Assembly: GCF_023278565.1 (NCBI RefSeq)
Contig: NC_064675.1
Coordinates: 4,774,001 to 4,838,000, forward strand
Source of the DNA: Colletotrichum lupini
Taxonomy: Eukaryota > Ascomycota > Sordariomycetes > Glomerellales > Glomerellaceae
Length of the DNA stretch: 64,000 nucleotides
Direction: 5' to 3'
Below, piece by piece: positions 43,333-53,946 of this stretch. The notes under the pieces were generated by a model. It saw only the letters and a program-made list of their open reading frames with translations. It did not search any database and was not told where the DNA came from. Made by a program: the position numbers and the translations under genes. Position 1 is the first letter of the stretch. Each line of letters starts with the position of its first letter.

Positions 43333-46261
43333 ATGGCCGGTCCTGTACACTATGATTCGTCCGCCTCGTCCTCATCGCGTCCGCTGAATAGCGGCGCCGG
43401 CAACAGCAACAGCAATACAGACCCCGCCGATCGAGACGAATTGGACTTCTGGAGCGAAGACGAAGACGTCGCCGATGTCCTGATCGAGGACCCGATACAC
43501 GAGGACCTCGACGAACCCCTATCTTTCAAGCGAAAACAGAAACAAAACGCTCTCTCAGCTCCGAGCCGCCTCCTATCCGCCTTCACCGGTTCGCGATCAG
43601 GCACTGCCTCCCCTCACTCCTCGCCGCGAGCGCGAACGCCTACCCACGATCCAAACCGATCACCTCGGAGAGCAGGCGCACATGGCCTTACGAGCCAGGG
43701 TACCAAAGATGGCGCGCCGCTAGATTGGTACGTGGAAGGGCCGGGAAGGAGAGTGGGATACGAGGATTTGACGGCCATCGATTGGATTTTCGAATACACA
43801 AAGGAGCGTCAGCGTCTGCGCGTCCTCCATTCAGGGGCGCAAGGGCTGCTTGGGCTTTTCAAGCAGCTCGTAGATGCCAGTGAGGTCTGGATCATTCTGA
43901 TCTTGACTGGCATGGCTGTTGGCGCTGTTGCTGCTGGCATCGACATAACCACCGACTGGCTTGGCGACCTGAAAACAGGGTACTGCTCCAGCGGCCCAGA
44001 AGGAGGCGCATTCTACCTGAACAAGAACTTTTGCTGCTGGGGTTACAACGAGATGTCAAAGTGCGGCGGCTGGACACCCTGGGCGAAGGCTTTGGGGGTT
44101 TCTTCCGGCGGTGGAAAGTGGTTCATAGAGTACTTCTTCTTTCTTGTCCTTTCTGTAAGTCTCGCACTCTCACAACCTCGCGCCTCTTTGCTGATGAGCT
44201 GAAGGTCATTTTGGCATCTGCCGCAGCTATGCTAGTCCAGGAGTACGGAATGTATGCCAAACATAGCGGTATACCCGAAATCAAGACGGTGTTGGGTGGT
44301 TTCATTATCCGAAGGTTTCTTGGCAGCTGGACTTTGATCACCAAGTCATTAGGTTTGGTAGGTCATAATTTCGTTCTTTGTGTTCGTACCACGTCGACTA
44401 ACCCATACAGTGTCTTGCGGTTGGTTCAGGCATGTGGCTAGGCAAAGAGGGACCTCTGGTTCACGTTGCATGTTGTTGCGCCAATCTCTTTATCAAGCTC
44501 TTCAAGAACATCAACGACAACGAGGGTAAGCCAAGCCTGCAAGGCAAATCGCGTTTTTTACTAATGTCCCGACAGCTCGAAAAAGAGAGGTTCTCTCTGC
44601 TGCTGCCGCCTCTGGAATTTCGGTCGCTTTTGGCTCGCCAATTGGAGGAGTGTTATTCAGTCTAGAGGTTGGTACGACCGGGATTACTCCCTGTTCCATG
44701 CTAATCGCATACTAGCAACTCTCATACTACTTTCCGGACAAGACCATGTGGCAGAGTTTCGTCTGTGCCATGACTGCTGCCGTCGTTCTGCAGGCATTTG
44801 ATCCGTTCCGCACCGGGCAGCTTGTCATGTACCAAGTCAAATTCAGCACGGGATGGCATGGCTTTGAACTGATTCCGTTTGTCTTCCTTGGCATCCTTGG
44901 TGTAAGTGCATACCGCCGTAAGCCCATGACCTCAACTAACAATCTGACAGGGAATATACGGTGGCCTCTTCATCAAAGCGAACATGGCTGTAGCACGATG
45001 GAAGAAGAACACGCCGTGGCTACCAGGGCCCATTACTCAAGTCGCTGCGATCGCCCTTCTGACGGCGCTCATCAACTATCCCAACCATTACATGAAGTTC
45101 CAGACGTCGGAACTTGTCTCCAACCTATTTGTCGAGTGCTCCAAGTACGTCGACGACCAAATCGGTCTCTGTAAGACTGGAGCCGCATCAGCACCAACTA
45201 TTGTTCTTCTGATATTTGGGGCTATCCTTGGTTTCTTCCTCGCCACCATCACATTCGGCCTTCAGCTACCTGCTGGCATTATTCTGCCTTCAATGGCTAT
45301 TGGAGCTCTGACCGGCAGAGCCGTGGGTATCATCATGGAGATCTGGGTAACGAACCACCCAACGTTCTTCGCATTTGCCTCCTGCGAACCAGATGTTCCT
45401 TGCGTAACACCGGGAACATATGCCATCATTGGTGCTGCAGCTACGCTTGCCGGCGTCACTCGAATGACGGTCTCAATTGTTGTCATCATGTTCGAGCTCA
45501 CAGGAGCTCTGACCTATGTACTGCCCATCATGATCGCTGTCATGCTGTCTAAATGGGTGGGAGATGCGTTTTCCCGGAAGGGGATTTACGAAGCATGGAT
45601 CCACTTCAATGAGTATCCCTTCCTGGATAACAGCGAGGAGATGGTCATCCCCGATATTCCCGCCTCGCAAATTATGACTCGCATCGAAGACTTGGTTGTG
45701 CTCACCGCGACGGGCCATACTATTGGCAGCTTAAAGAACATTCTCGACACGCACACCTACAGAGGGTTTCCTGTTATTTCAGATCCCCGTGAAGCCATTC
45801 TGCTGGGATACATCTCCCGTGCAGAACTCACCTACAACTTGCAAATATGTTCGCAGCCACCGCGATCGCTTCCGCCAGAGACGGAAGCCTTCTTCTCTCA
45901 CCAGCCCCTCGCAGACCCACGTACGACGCTTGATCTTCGACCGTGGATGGACCAGACGCCCATCACTATGGCGTCAAGGTCTAACCTGCACCTTGCCGTC
46001 AGCTATTTTCAGAAGCTCGGCCTGCGCTATGTTCTGTTCAGTGACCGCGGTGCTTTACAGGGTCTATTGACCAAAAAGGACGTGTGGTACGTTCTCAATG
46101 GCGCAGAAGAGACGCGGCGGACGAGTGGGTTGTCGAGAGATATGGGTGTCGAGACCGGCCTCACGAGAGAGGGCGGCGGTGGCGAGCATCAGGGTCTGTT
46201 AAGGGATGACGGGCATGAGGAGGGAATTAGTCCTGCAGAAGATCGGGGTCCAATTTTATAA
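43333..46261 (+). CDS. CLC-family chloride channel/transporter with CBS domains, 6 exons
   Basis: Intracellular-type CLC anion transporter. Exons: 43333-44154, 44205-44357, 44411-44525, 44576-44667, 44716-44901 and 44951-46261, giving 892 aa. A Ser-rich acidic cytosolic N-terminus precedes the membrane domain (first span near residue 190). Selectivity motifs are [23 protein letters not shown] (gating glutamate E338) and [12 protein letters not shown]. Two CBS domains follow at about residues 692-748 ([16 protein letters not shown]) and 785-835 ([17 protein letters not shown]). After the helix ending GGVLFSLE the next exon begins QLSYYFPDK, so the proton-glutamate position (E268 in ClC-5) is Gln395. 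This leaves open whether it is an uncoupled anion channel or an exchanger. Yeast Gef1 and animal ClC-3/4/5 are the nearest functional models, suggesting Golgi, endosomal or vacuolar membranes (inference). The Gly/Glu-rich tail past CBS2 is not conserved. Confidence 0.94.
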
Positions 46262-46629
46262 GATAGAGCGTTATATCGTGATAGTGAATGATTGTACGGA
46301 TACTTTAGACACATACATGCATAAATGGGAACTTCGGAACTTGGTAGCTTGGTAATTCGCGTGGCATAACGCGGCCCCTGTCAAAATAGTATGCTCACTC
46401 AGCTGGGGTTCTGTCTTCTTTCCGAATATCAAGTCATTGATCGGCCCAATGCCCGCAGGTGACAGATCAATGGATTGTATAGTGGTTCTTGTACCTTGTT
46501 GCGGGGACTTGAAAAACTACCGCAAAGCCTAGATCTAGTTTCATGTATGGAGAAGAGTTGATCTGCCGTTCTCTACTCTTAGTAACGAATACACTTAGGT
46601 TTGAAAGCAGACCTTCTTTCCTTCCCCCT

Positions 46630-47552
46630 CTAGTGCTCACTCACCACGGGGTCACACCGAGAACCCATCCTACATTAAAGCCTATTCACGACCTTCTCGA
46701 GGCACTCAAGTTGGCACGACATGATGAATCTCAAGTAGAAAAGAAGACCCAGCTGGAGCGTCGGCTTGAAGAATTTATATTCTGTAGGAACATGGACCTG
46801 GCCGGTTCGCTTGGTCGGTTCACTGCACAGCCTTTTTGTCTGCCGTTCCCTCCCTCCCTCGTCTCCCTCTGTCACCGTTTATTCCGCGACAACACTACCA
46901 AAATGGTTAAGGACGGAGTATTCGAGATAGCAAGGTGTTACATACGTACTGGCTGAGGAGTTTCGAAAGGCCAGAAGAACCCAATACGTTACCCAGAAGC
47001 CTGCAGGCAATGGCTCTCTTTTGGAAGGTCACTTGAAAGAGATCGATCCATCTGCCCAGCGTTCTGGCCATGACGTGTGGTATGGAAAACTAACCTCCTT
47101 AAGTACTGTTTGTTGCATTGATGGTATTCACGGTCCACTGCAGTGGACAAAGCGTCTTGATATTATGCCCGAGTTCCAAGTAGATCCAGGAAGGAAATTG
47201 CCGAAATTGTCGGTGCGATTGCTTCAGTTCTTGCGCTGGCTCGGCACGAAATTATCGCCGCGAACTCTAGGTTTGAGGCTGAGAATTGTCCGTCACATCT
47301 CGCGGATTCAACTAGACTCGCGACATTGTTTGCGAGGATCTATGCCATTCCCATGTTACACCCGCAGATCCGAACGGCGTTCTTCTGATCCCAACCCATG
47401 TATTTGATCTACAGCAAGGAATGCCCGAACACATCACTGCCCTGGATAATAGAATCATTCTCTCGATACAGCACATAGCGAAGGCGTGGAAGGACAAGAC
47501 CAAGACCCCCGTGTCTGAAAGAGACTTTACCCATCTTATGAGTGTATTGTAG
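46630..47552 (+). pseudogene. Decayed, unrecognised protein-coding gene in several frames
   Basis: Coding-like protein stretches follow each other on the plus strand but change frame. First comes HPTLKPIHDLLEALKLARHD continuing to KKTQLERRLEEFIF. A frame change near 46940 leads to VLAEEFRKARRTQYVTQKPA and GHLKEIDPSAQRSGHDVWYG. Another near 47190 leads to EIAEIVGAIASVLALARHEI and ADSTRLATLFARIYAIPM. A third near 47382 leads to LIPTHVFDLQQGMPEHITAL, ending RDFTHLMSVL and TAG at 47550-47552. The gaps between pieces are mostly too small for introns, so single-base indels are more likely and the gene appears dead. I do not recognise the family. A poorly resolved intron-rich gene is the alternative. 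Confidence 0.4.
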
Positions 47553-48563
47553 CCATTGTATCTAGATTGATCTCCGCCGATTGAGTAGCCTCACATACTT
47601 GGTCAATCTTACGCATATGCCGTTTACTGCTAACAGACATCGTGAAACGGCTATAACAAATTCACATCAAAGCCCAGAACGCGAGTTGCAATGCTTCTCA
47701 AATAACCCTTCAAAGCTACCAACTCGGAAGTTCCGAAGTCACTCCCTGCTAGGCCCATAAGGGAACCAATTGAAGTGGTCGTGAGCATTATCCTAATCCG
47801 GGCTCAACTTTCGAAAAGAGATTCAAACATCACGCCACTCCTTGCGCCTTTGTCTCAGCAATGTACGGGACGGCCATCTCGGTATTGGTTCCCCCACATC
47901 ACACAACACTCGAACATGATGCCATTCTTAAAACTTCGAGGTTCTGTCCGACGTACATTAGGCTAGCTAATCGGTATGGCAAGGTGGGTTGAAGATTTTG
48001 AGCGGAAGGGTTAGGGGATGGAAGTCATGTTGAATATGATGTTCATTGGTTTTCACATGCGTTTCTCTTGCATCCCACTTCCTCAAGCGTGTAGTTTTTC
48101 AGTAGCAAAACTCGCCCAGAAGACAATTTCTAATGAGATCACCCACATGGATTCAATAGCCATTTTCCTCAATGACGAATGAGGAAGGCAAACATCAATC
48201 ACAGTCGTCTCTGTGCGATGAAAGAACTGGAAAAAACTTCCCTTGTTCCCGCTTTACATGGTCGAAAAATATCACCCACATGGCTCGTAAATGCTCCCTA
48301 TCAATACAAAGCTTAAACAATTTCTTCGCAATACATTGCTAGTGTTCCATGACGCTTAAATAGCAGAAAAGACAAAAGGGGTATCTTGAAATGCAGTCTG
48401 ACCAGCCCAATACAAGGTCTTGAAGTTCATGCTCGTGGCAGGTCCACCTCCCTGCCCACAAAAAAGGCGTGACGTTTCATCGACGCCTTGCCTTACTGAA
48501 GAGAACCGGGATTGAATACGCCGGTCCGTTAAAGCCCCATCATTCGAAGTGATCCTGGAAGGG
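47553..48563. other. Intergenic region, no gene seen
   Basis: About 1 kb between the decayed gene and the 3' end of the 2EXR gene. Nothing was recognised apart from ordinary intergenic sequence. Confidence 0.5.
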
Positions 48564-49416
48564 CTACGTCGACCCGAGAGCCATAATACACCACCGCGGC
48601 GGTGTCCAGTCCGGAAATAAGTCGCAAACGGCCTTCATCGCCGCCTCCATTTGCCTCGCCATCTGCTGCTCGAGCACGCCGTTCGAATTTGCAGGCACTA
48701 GCTCAACCTCGTCGATGTAGACAGGGTTTTCGTCCCGCGGCACAAAGACGAGCTCTTCCAGCTTGGGCATACGCGCGCGGATCTGCTTGAGGACCTCCAC
48801 CGTCAGGTTGGCGGCGCTCATGGACTGGTACATTGTGTCGACCCAGAAGAGCGAGTCGTTGATGGCAAGGCGGCGCACTTGTGAGATGTCTTCGGGATCG
48901 CAGAGGGCCATGACTGTGCGAAATTGCGCCTCGGAGGCCATATAGCCGTCGCGGGCGCCAAAGTAAAGGACATCATGGACCTTGTCGAAGAAGATTTGGC
49001 CCGGGTTGCGCGTCATGCCGAAGCTGAGGTGGTACGACTTGAGGGCCTCGAGGCGGGATTCATGGCAGGCGTGGAGGTTGGTGGGTACGGCTGTGTACGA
49101 GGTACACCCGCTCGACGAGGGCCTTGGTGACTGGGCGTGGGAGGCGAAGGAGAGAGACTTGGCACCGCACCGAATGGGCACAACCCGCGGTGGTGGGAGG
49201 TTGAGGTTCCAGATCTTGAGGCGGAGTTCCACGGGCAGCCTAGGGAAGAGATGCTGTGATGTCTTCGGTCAACAGAGCTGGGCGCGGCTACGAGCTATAC
49301 GGGAGATCGACGGATCTGAAACGTACAAATTGGGTTAAGGACTGAGGTGGTATCGCTTGCGCGGGGCAGCCGGTTGTTCGCGTTCTTGGAGCGGAGGTTA
49401 TCGTGATGGTTGACAT
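48564..49416 (-). CDS. 2EXR domain-containing protein, 2 exons
   Basis: Exons: 49416-49327 and 49253-48564, giving 259 aa. The exon junction (GTACGT donor, CACAG acceptor) joins MSTITITSAPRTRTTGCPAQ and its tail to HLFPRLPVELRLKIWNLNLP, which is the 2EXR signature (FPRLPxELRLKIW). Starting inside exon 2 would cut this motif, and a stop codon lies just upstream of it in the genomic frame, so the two-exon model is preferred. Further family blocks are ACHESRLEALKSYHLSFG, VHDVLYFGARDGYM and VRRLAINDSLFW. The family is large and expanded in filamentous ascomycetes, and its function is unknown. There is no signal peptide or membrane segment. Confidence 0.85.
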
Positions 49417-52400
49417 GATCTGTATGAAGCGAGGCCTGGCGCGAGACTAGCAGAATGGTTTTGCAACGTCGAAGTCCCGCAATGTGAGAATGGATGCCGA
49501 GAAACGAACGGATGTGTTTGTTAGGCCAGTGCGGGACACGACGACAGGTTGATGGAGGGGTGGCAAGCGTGAGTGGTTATTATATCGGTCGCGACGCCGC
49601 GGGTACCAGCGCTATCCCGGGCAAACGATACAAAGGATAAAGGATATGCCTGCCAGTCTGCGTCCCACAAGGTCCAAAGCGACCCGAGACATCATTAGAC
49701 TTCTTTGACAAATACCCAGCCCCGGTTCTCCTCACAACACTGGGGTAGGAGGGAAAGCTATGTGCATGCCATCTTTTTCGTGATTCATGACCACTTGACG
49801 AACACACCCCCCAGACTGCATATGTGTGTCAGGGAAGAAAGTGTGGCTGCCCAGAACCCGAGGCTTTGGGTCGGGGCGACCAGGGATGTTCGCGCTGCTG
49901 CTCGCAGGATTCTGACGGTCATTTCTCCCATTCCAGTTAGAGTGTCATCGGTGACATAGTACTCCGTACTCCATAGTCAATTGTCAAAGTGGTCGGGAAG
50001 TTCGAGGGCAGGGTGCCGTTCTAAGGGATGGTCAACATCCGTCTGCACGATAGAACTGGAGAGATATTGGCACTGAGCCATGACTTCAGGACTCTCGTAA
50101 TTACAATGATATTCTGCCGTATTCGAGCCAATGACGTTCGATGTACCCTTGAAGATGGAATACTCGTTAATCTCAATGTGAGAGAAGAGTGTGAGAGGTT
50201 CTCTGCAATGCAGGTAAAATACCTATAGAAGCCTTGGGAGTCTCGAATTCGGGCCAAGGGGTGCAGATCTGCGGGAGCGCTGCTGGGAAAGCCAAAGCGG
50301 TGCGAATTGTGATGGGCCGGACCCATCAGGCACATGTGAAAATGCTGCGGATAGACAAGGAGGGCTTGCTGGGCCTGGCTAGCACCTGTGTGGGCAATCA
50401 GGATTCCCGTCCGCTGTTACCTGCTTTCCTGAGTTCTGTGTGCCTGTTTGGTCCTCCCGGGAGTCGAAAGAAAGGAATTCGACCGGCCCGGCCGTAAGTT
50501 GGTCTGTAGATCATTAGAATGCAATGACGGGTGATGAGCGCCTGGTTGGTTCCAGTCAGTTGGGCTGAGCCAGGGGTCAGGGGCCTGGACAGGGGATGTC
50601 TCGGTGGCCGCTGCAGTCTGCTTATGCTGTAGTCTGTGTGTCTGTGTGTTGAACCAGGGCCTTTCTGACGAACCATTGAATTTGGGTGGTTCTCAAGCGT
50701 CGTATCCCTCGCTTGGCTATAGACAATCTCAGCTGAAGCGGAGTACGTAGTCCCGTCCTGGTCCGGACTTTTAAAGTTGCTGTATTGGATGACATTCAGA
50801 GAAACCCTGCTGCAAGGAGGACAATGTCGCCTGTCAAAACCCAATGATACTCTGTAATTCGCACAAAGAGGCAGAAATATATCGTGTCTGCCATGCGGGA
50901 CATGGATCAACGACTGACTGACCTGCTGCAATGCATCTTGATGGTGCAACAGGAGTCAACCCGAGCATCTGGGACACCCAAACCCAGAGGGATGGACTTG
51001 GGAGCCGTGCCGCAGTGAATCCCCGTGGCGCCACGGTGAGACTTGAGTCGGCGATTCGACCTGTCACTTCGTAATCGACTTGAATGGGCGAACCGTCACC
51101 CCACAGTCTCTGGCTGCCGAACTCCGAGTCCTGGGCCAATACTTGCAGTAGCCAGCTGAGTACGGTAGCCGCAGTGCTGTAGCTGGCAACCTTGAGACCT
51201 TTGGCTTTCGCTAATGTGCTGACGATGGCTTGCTCGACATTCCACACCCGGTGGACGTTGAGAGCCAAGCACCTAAACTCTCGCTTCCCACCGATGTGCA
51301 GTCACGTCTGCCAAGTTCATCGTTCGCCAACTGAAGACTGGTTCGCTAGTCTGTCCAAACTGTTCTGACACCCTGGACGAGCTGGGGTATCAGCTAGGTT
51401 CGGCCGCTGGCCCGCTACTTTGTCCGTTAATGGCCCGCGGGCTAGTGCAGACAATTGTTGACATGCGGAGCAGTCGGCCCTACCCGGCGGACGCCAATGT
51501 CTCTTGCAGTGGAGGCCAAGAACTAGGCCGGACTGGGCCCAAAGGTATGGTCGTCTTACCTACCTGTGAAAGACCTTTGGACGAGGCTGGTGCCGCAAAG
51601 AGCTTCGTGTGCCGGCGATAAACCGACATGGAGTTCGGATCAATGCTCTCTAAAACCATACACTATCCGTGTCTAGGTGCCGCTGTAAGTAGTCGTCATT
51701 TCTAGTCCGACATGCCGGCTTATTGATGGCTGCAGAGTTTTGACAGCCCCAACATCAGTTTGATAACCGCAGCCGGCTGCAAGGTTGGTACAGCCTCATC
51801 TGCAAGCCTGCAGTTCTTCTTGTTGTACGGAGTATGTGCGAATACAATTGCTTGCTTAGCTCACCCTTTTGTGGAGGGGTCTGATACCCTGTCGTCCAGA
51901 CGCCCCTGATGATGTGGAATCATTACCATCGCTCTCGGAAGGTGGAAACGCCATTGGTTGAGCAGTGTGCTGCATGTCGCAGCTCAGAGATGAGACACAC
52001 TCGTGGTCATGGAGAGTTCATCGCAATCCAGCCTTCAGGAACGAACGTGTCGGACAACGTCGCGGTGACCACCAGTTGTCTCGTCCAATCTCCGTGCCCG
52101 TACTCCGCAACCTTGTAATTCCGTGTCCGTGTATGTCATCAGGCCTCAAAGAAGAGAGACCAACAGCAGGCTTCACAATTTGACGCTCAAGTTGGGCAGC
52201 CTTTCGTGAAATCCAGCTGGCGAAGTTGTATATTGGTTTTGCAGATACGAAGGAGCGCATTTCTTTTTCGTCGGCGTCGGCGTGGGATGGAGTGGATGGT
52301 AAGCCGTCCCAACATGGAGATGAACAAGGTCAACTTGACTCGCCAGCTGGTGACGCAGCTAACCAGTTGTCAATAGAGTAGGTAGGAAGGAAAAGTATCA

Positions 52401-53168
52401 CGTGATGACCCCGCTTTTCCCATGGCACTTCCCGTTCATCAGGTGAAAACAAAAGAAGCTTACCTAAGGTAAGTCGCCTGGCCTGGATCAAGGATGCCGG
52501 GAGTGCATTTCATCTCCACTCTTCCCGCTTGACGTGAGCTTAATCCTCGGATTCCTTTTGACGGCGGCAAATAAGAACCTCCAACATCAAAATCTGATTC
52601 TATTATCACTGACTTGCAGCAACCTCAATTGTGGTCACATCCTGATCAGCGAATAAGCGTTCTTGTTTCGATTTTCGAAACGAGGTTATCTGCACCTTAT
52701 CATTGGCCTCCCGCCATTTTAAGCGCCGGGGATGACCGCCAATGGGACCGGCATTTGCGGGCTTCTGACCAATGTGAAGCTCACCGGCTGTTCAGGGGTG
52801 CCCGATGATCGCCTCCCTCAGAGCCCCGAGATGTCGCCAGCGCGGCTATCTTGCATCGGCGCAACGCTCGTCACGATAATTTTGGACACTGCCTTTCTTT
52901 CCCCATGTGTGTTCAAGATTACGTGCCGTGCCTAGACACGGCACACGGCGCGTATTCAGGCTATAGAGAGGTTGTATATGTACGCACCATGATCGCACTT
53001 TCGTAGGTCTGTGATACTGGAAAACCACACAACTGCCTGACTGCCATCCCGTTTTCTCTTTTCTTACGTATTTTCTTTCCTGGAGATTGTTTCTCACATT
53101 ACGTCTAATCATTCTCCATTGTAATACACCTCATTTTACGACAATATTTCACGACTTTCTCTTTCGCC
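49417..53168. other. Gene-free region between 2EXR gene and four-TM gene
   Basis: About 3.75 kb with no supportable gene. Minus-strand frames at 50398-50949 and 50834-51268 overlap each other and show no motif. Copies of TACGGAGTA or its complement occur at 49960 and 51826. The promoter of the four-TM gene lies at the right end. Confidence 0.45.
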
Positions 53169-53946
53169 ATGTCTTCCGATCTCAAGAACGTCACGCAAAC
53201 CTCGGACTTTGAGGTCGATTCTGATGACGCTCACTACCCTCCTCGCGCACGTCTTCTTAAGACAGTCGATACTGCAAGAGTCAGCTTGACGGCTGTGGCC
53301 CTTCTCATGAGCATCACCATCCTTGGTACATCAGCAGATGCCCTGGCTGTCTACGATGCCACCCATGTACCAGCCGGCTTCATGCTTCCGCTGTGGCCGG
53401 ACGCCTTTGACTTGCGTCCAACAGTCGCACTCGTGGTTGGGAGCTCCATTTTCATAATCGTCAATCTCGTCTCTCTCCTTTTCAGTCGAGTTCAAAGCGT
53501 AAGTCAGGTCTGCTTTTTGACATCGTACCTTTAGGAAGTCAGCTCAGACTGACATCAAAAAGCTGCGTGGTCAAACTCTCATCCACAACTCATTGGCAGT
53601 GGCCGCCCCATCTGTTGGTTTGGTGGCATCGATCATTGCCATGTCCTTCTTCTACAGCATCAACGCATCGATCACGGTCGACACCCTACAGAGCTGGAGC
53701 TGCCGCTGGTCCGATGTTGTGATGATGACGAGGCCGCATTTCGGTACCCTCTGCAAGCAAAGCAAGGCGGGCCTCTACCTGTCCATCCTGCTGATCCCGA
53801 TCGAGGCCATCATCGTGGGAATGGGCGGCTATCAGATGATGCTCGAGCGGTACATTAGCAAGTCCAACAGAGTAGTACTGGAGCAGCGCAAGTCTGGCAG
53901 CCCGGTGCCTTCATCAGTCCGCGACGTCGAGGGCGATCACCACTGA
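53169..53946 (+). CDS. Four-transmembrane-segment protein of unknown function, 2 exons
   Basis: Exons: 53169-53498 and 53563-53946, giving 237 aa. The N-terminus (MSSDLKNVTQTSDFEVDSDD) is acidic and cytosolic in appearance. Four hydrophobic segments follow: VSLTAVALLMSITILGTSAD (about residue 38), TVALVVGSSIFIIVNLVSLL (about 87), a segment around PSVGLVASIIAMSFF (about 124), and YLSILLIPIEAIIVGMGGYQ (about 184). The loop between segments 3 and 4 has two Cys (WSCRWSD, GTLCKQS) that could pair. The tail is short, charged and Ser-rich. The GTAAGT donor and AAAAAG acceptor keep frame, and the intron contains stops. The layout resembles small fungal tetraspan membrane proteins, but I do not recognise a named family and give no function. 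Confidence 0.72.

Noticed and set aside
50398..51268. Minus-strand frames of 144 and 183 codons
   Set aside because: Overlap each other in different frames, show no motif, and have no splice-consistent extension.
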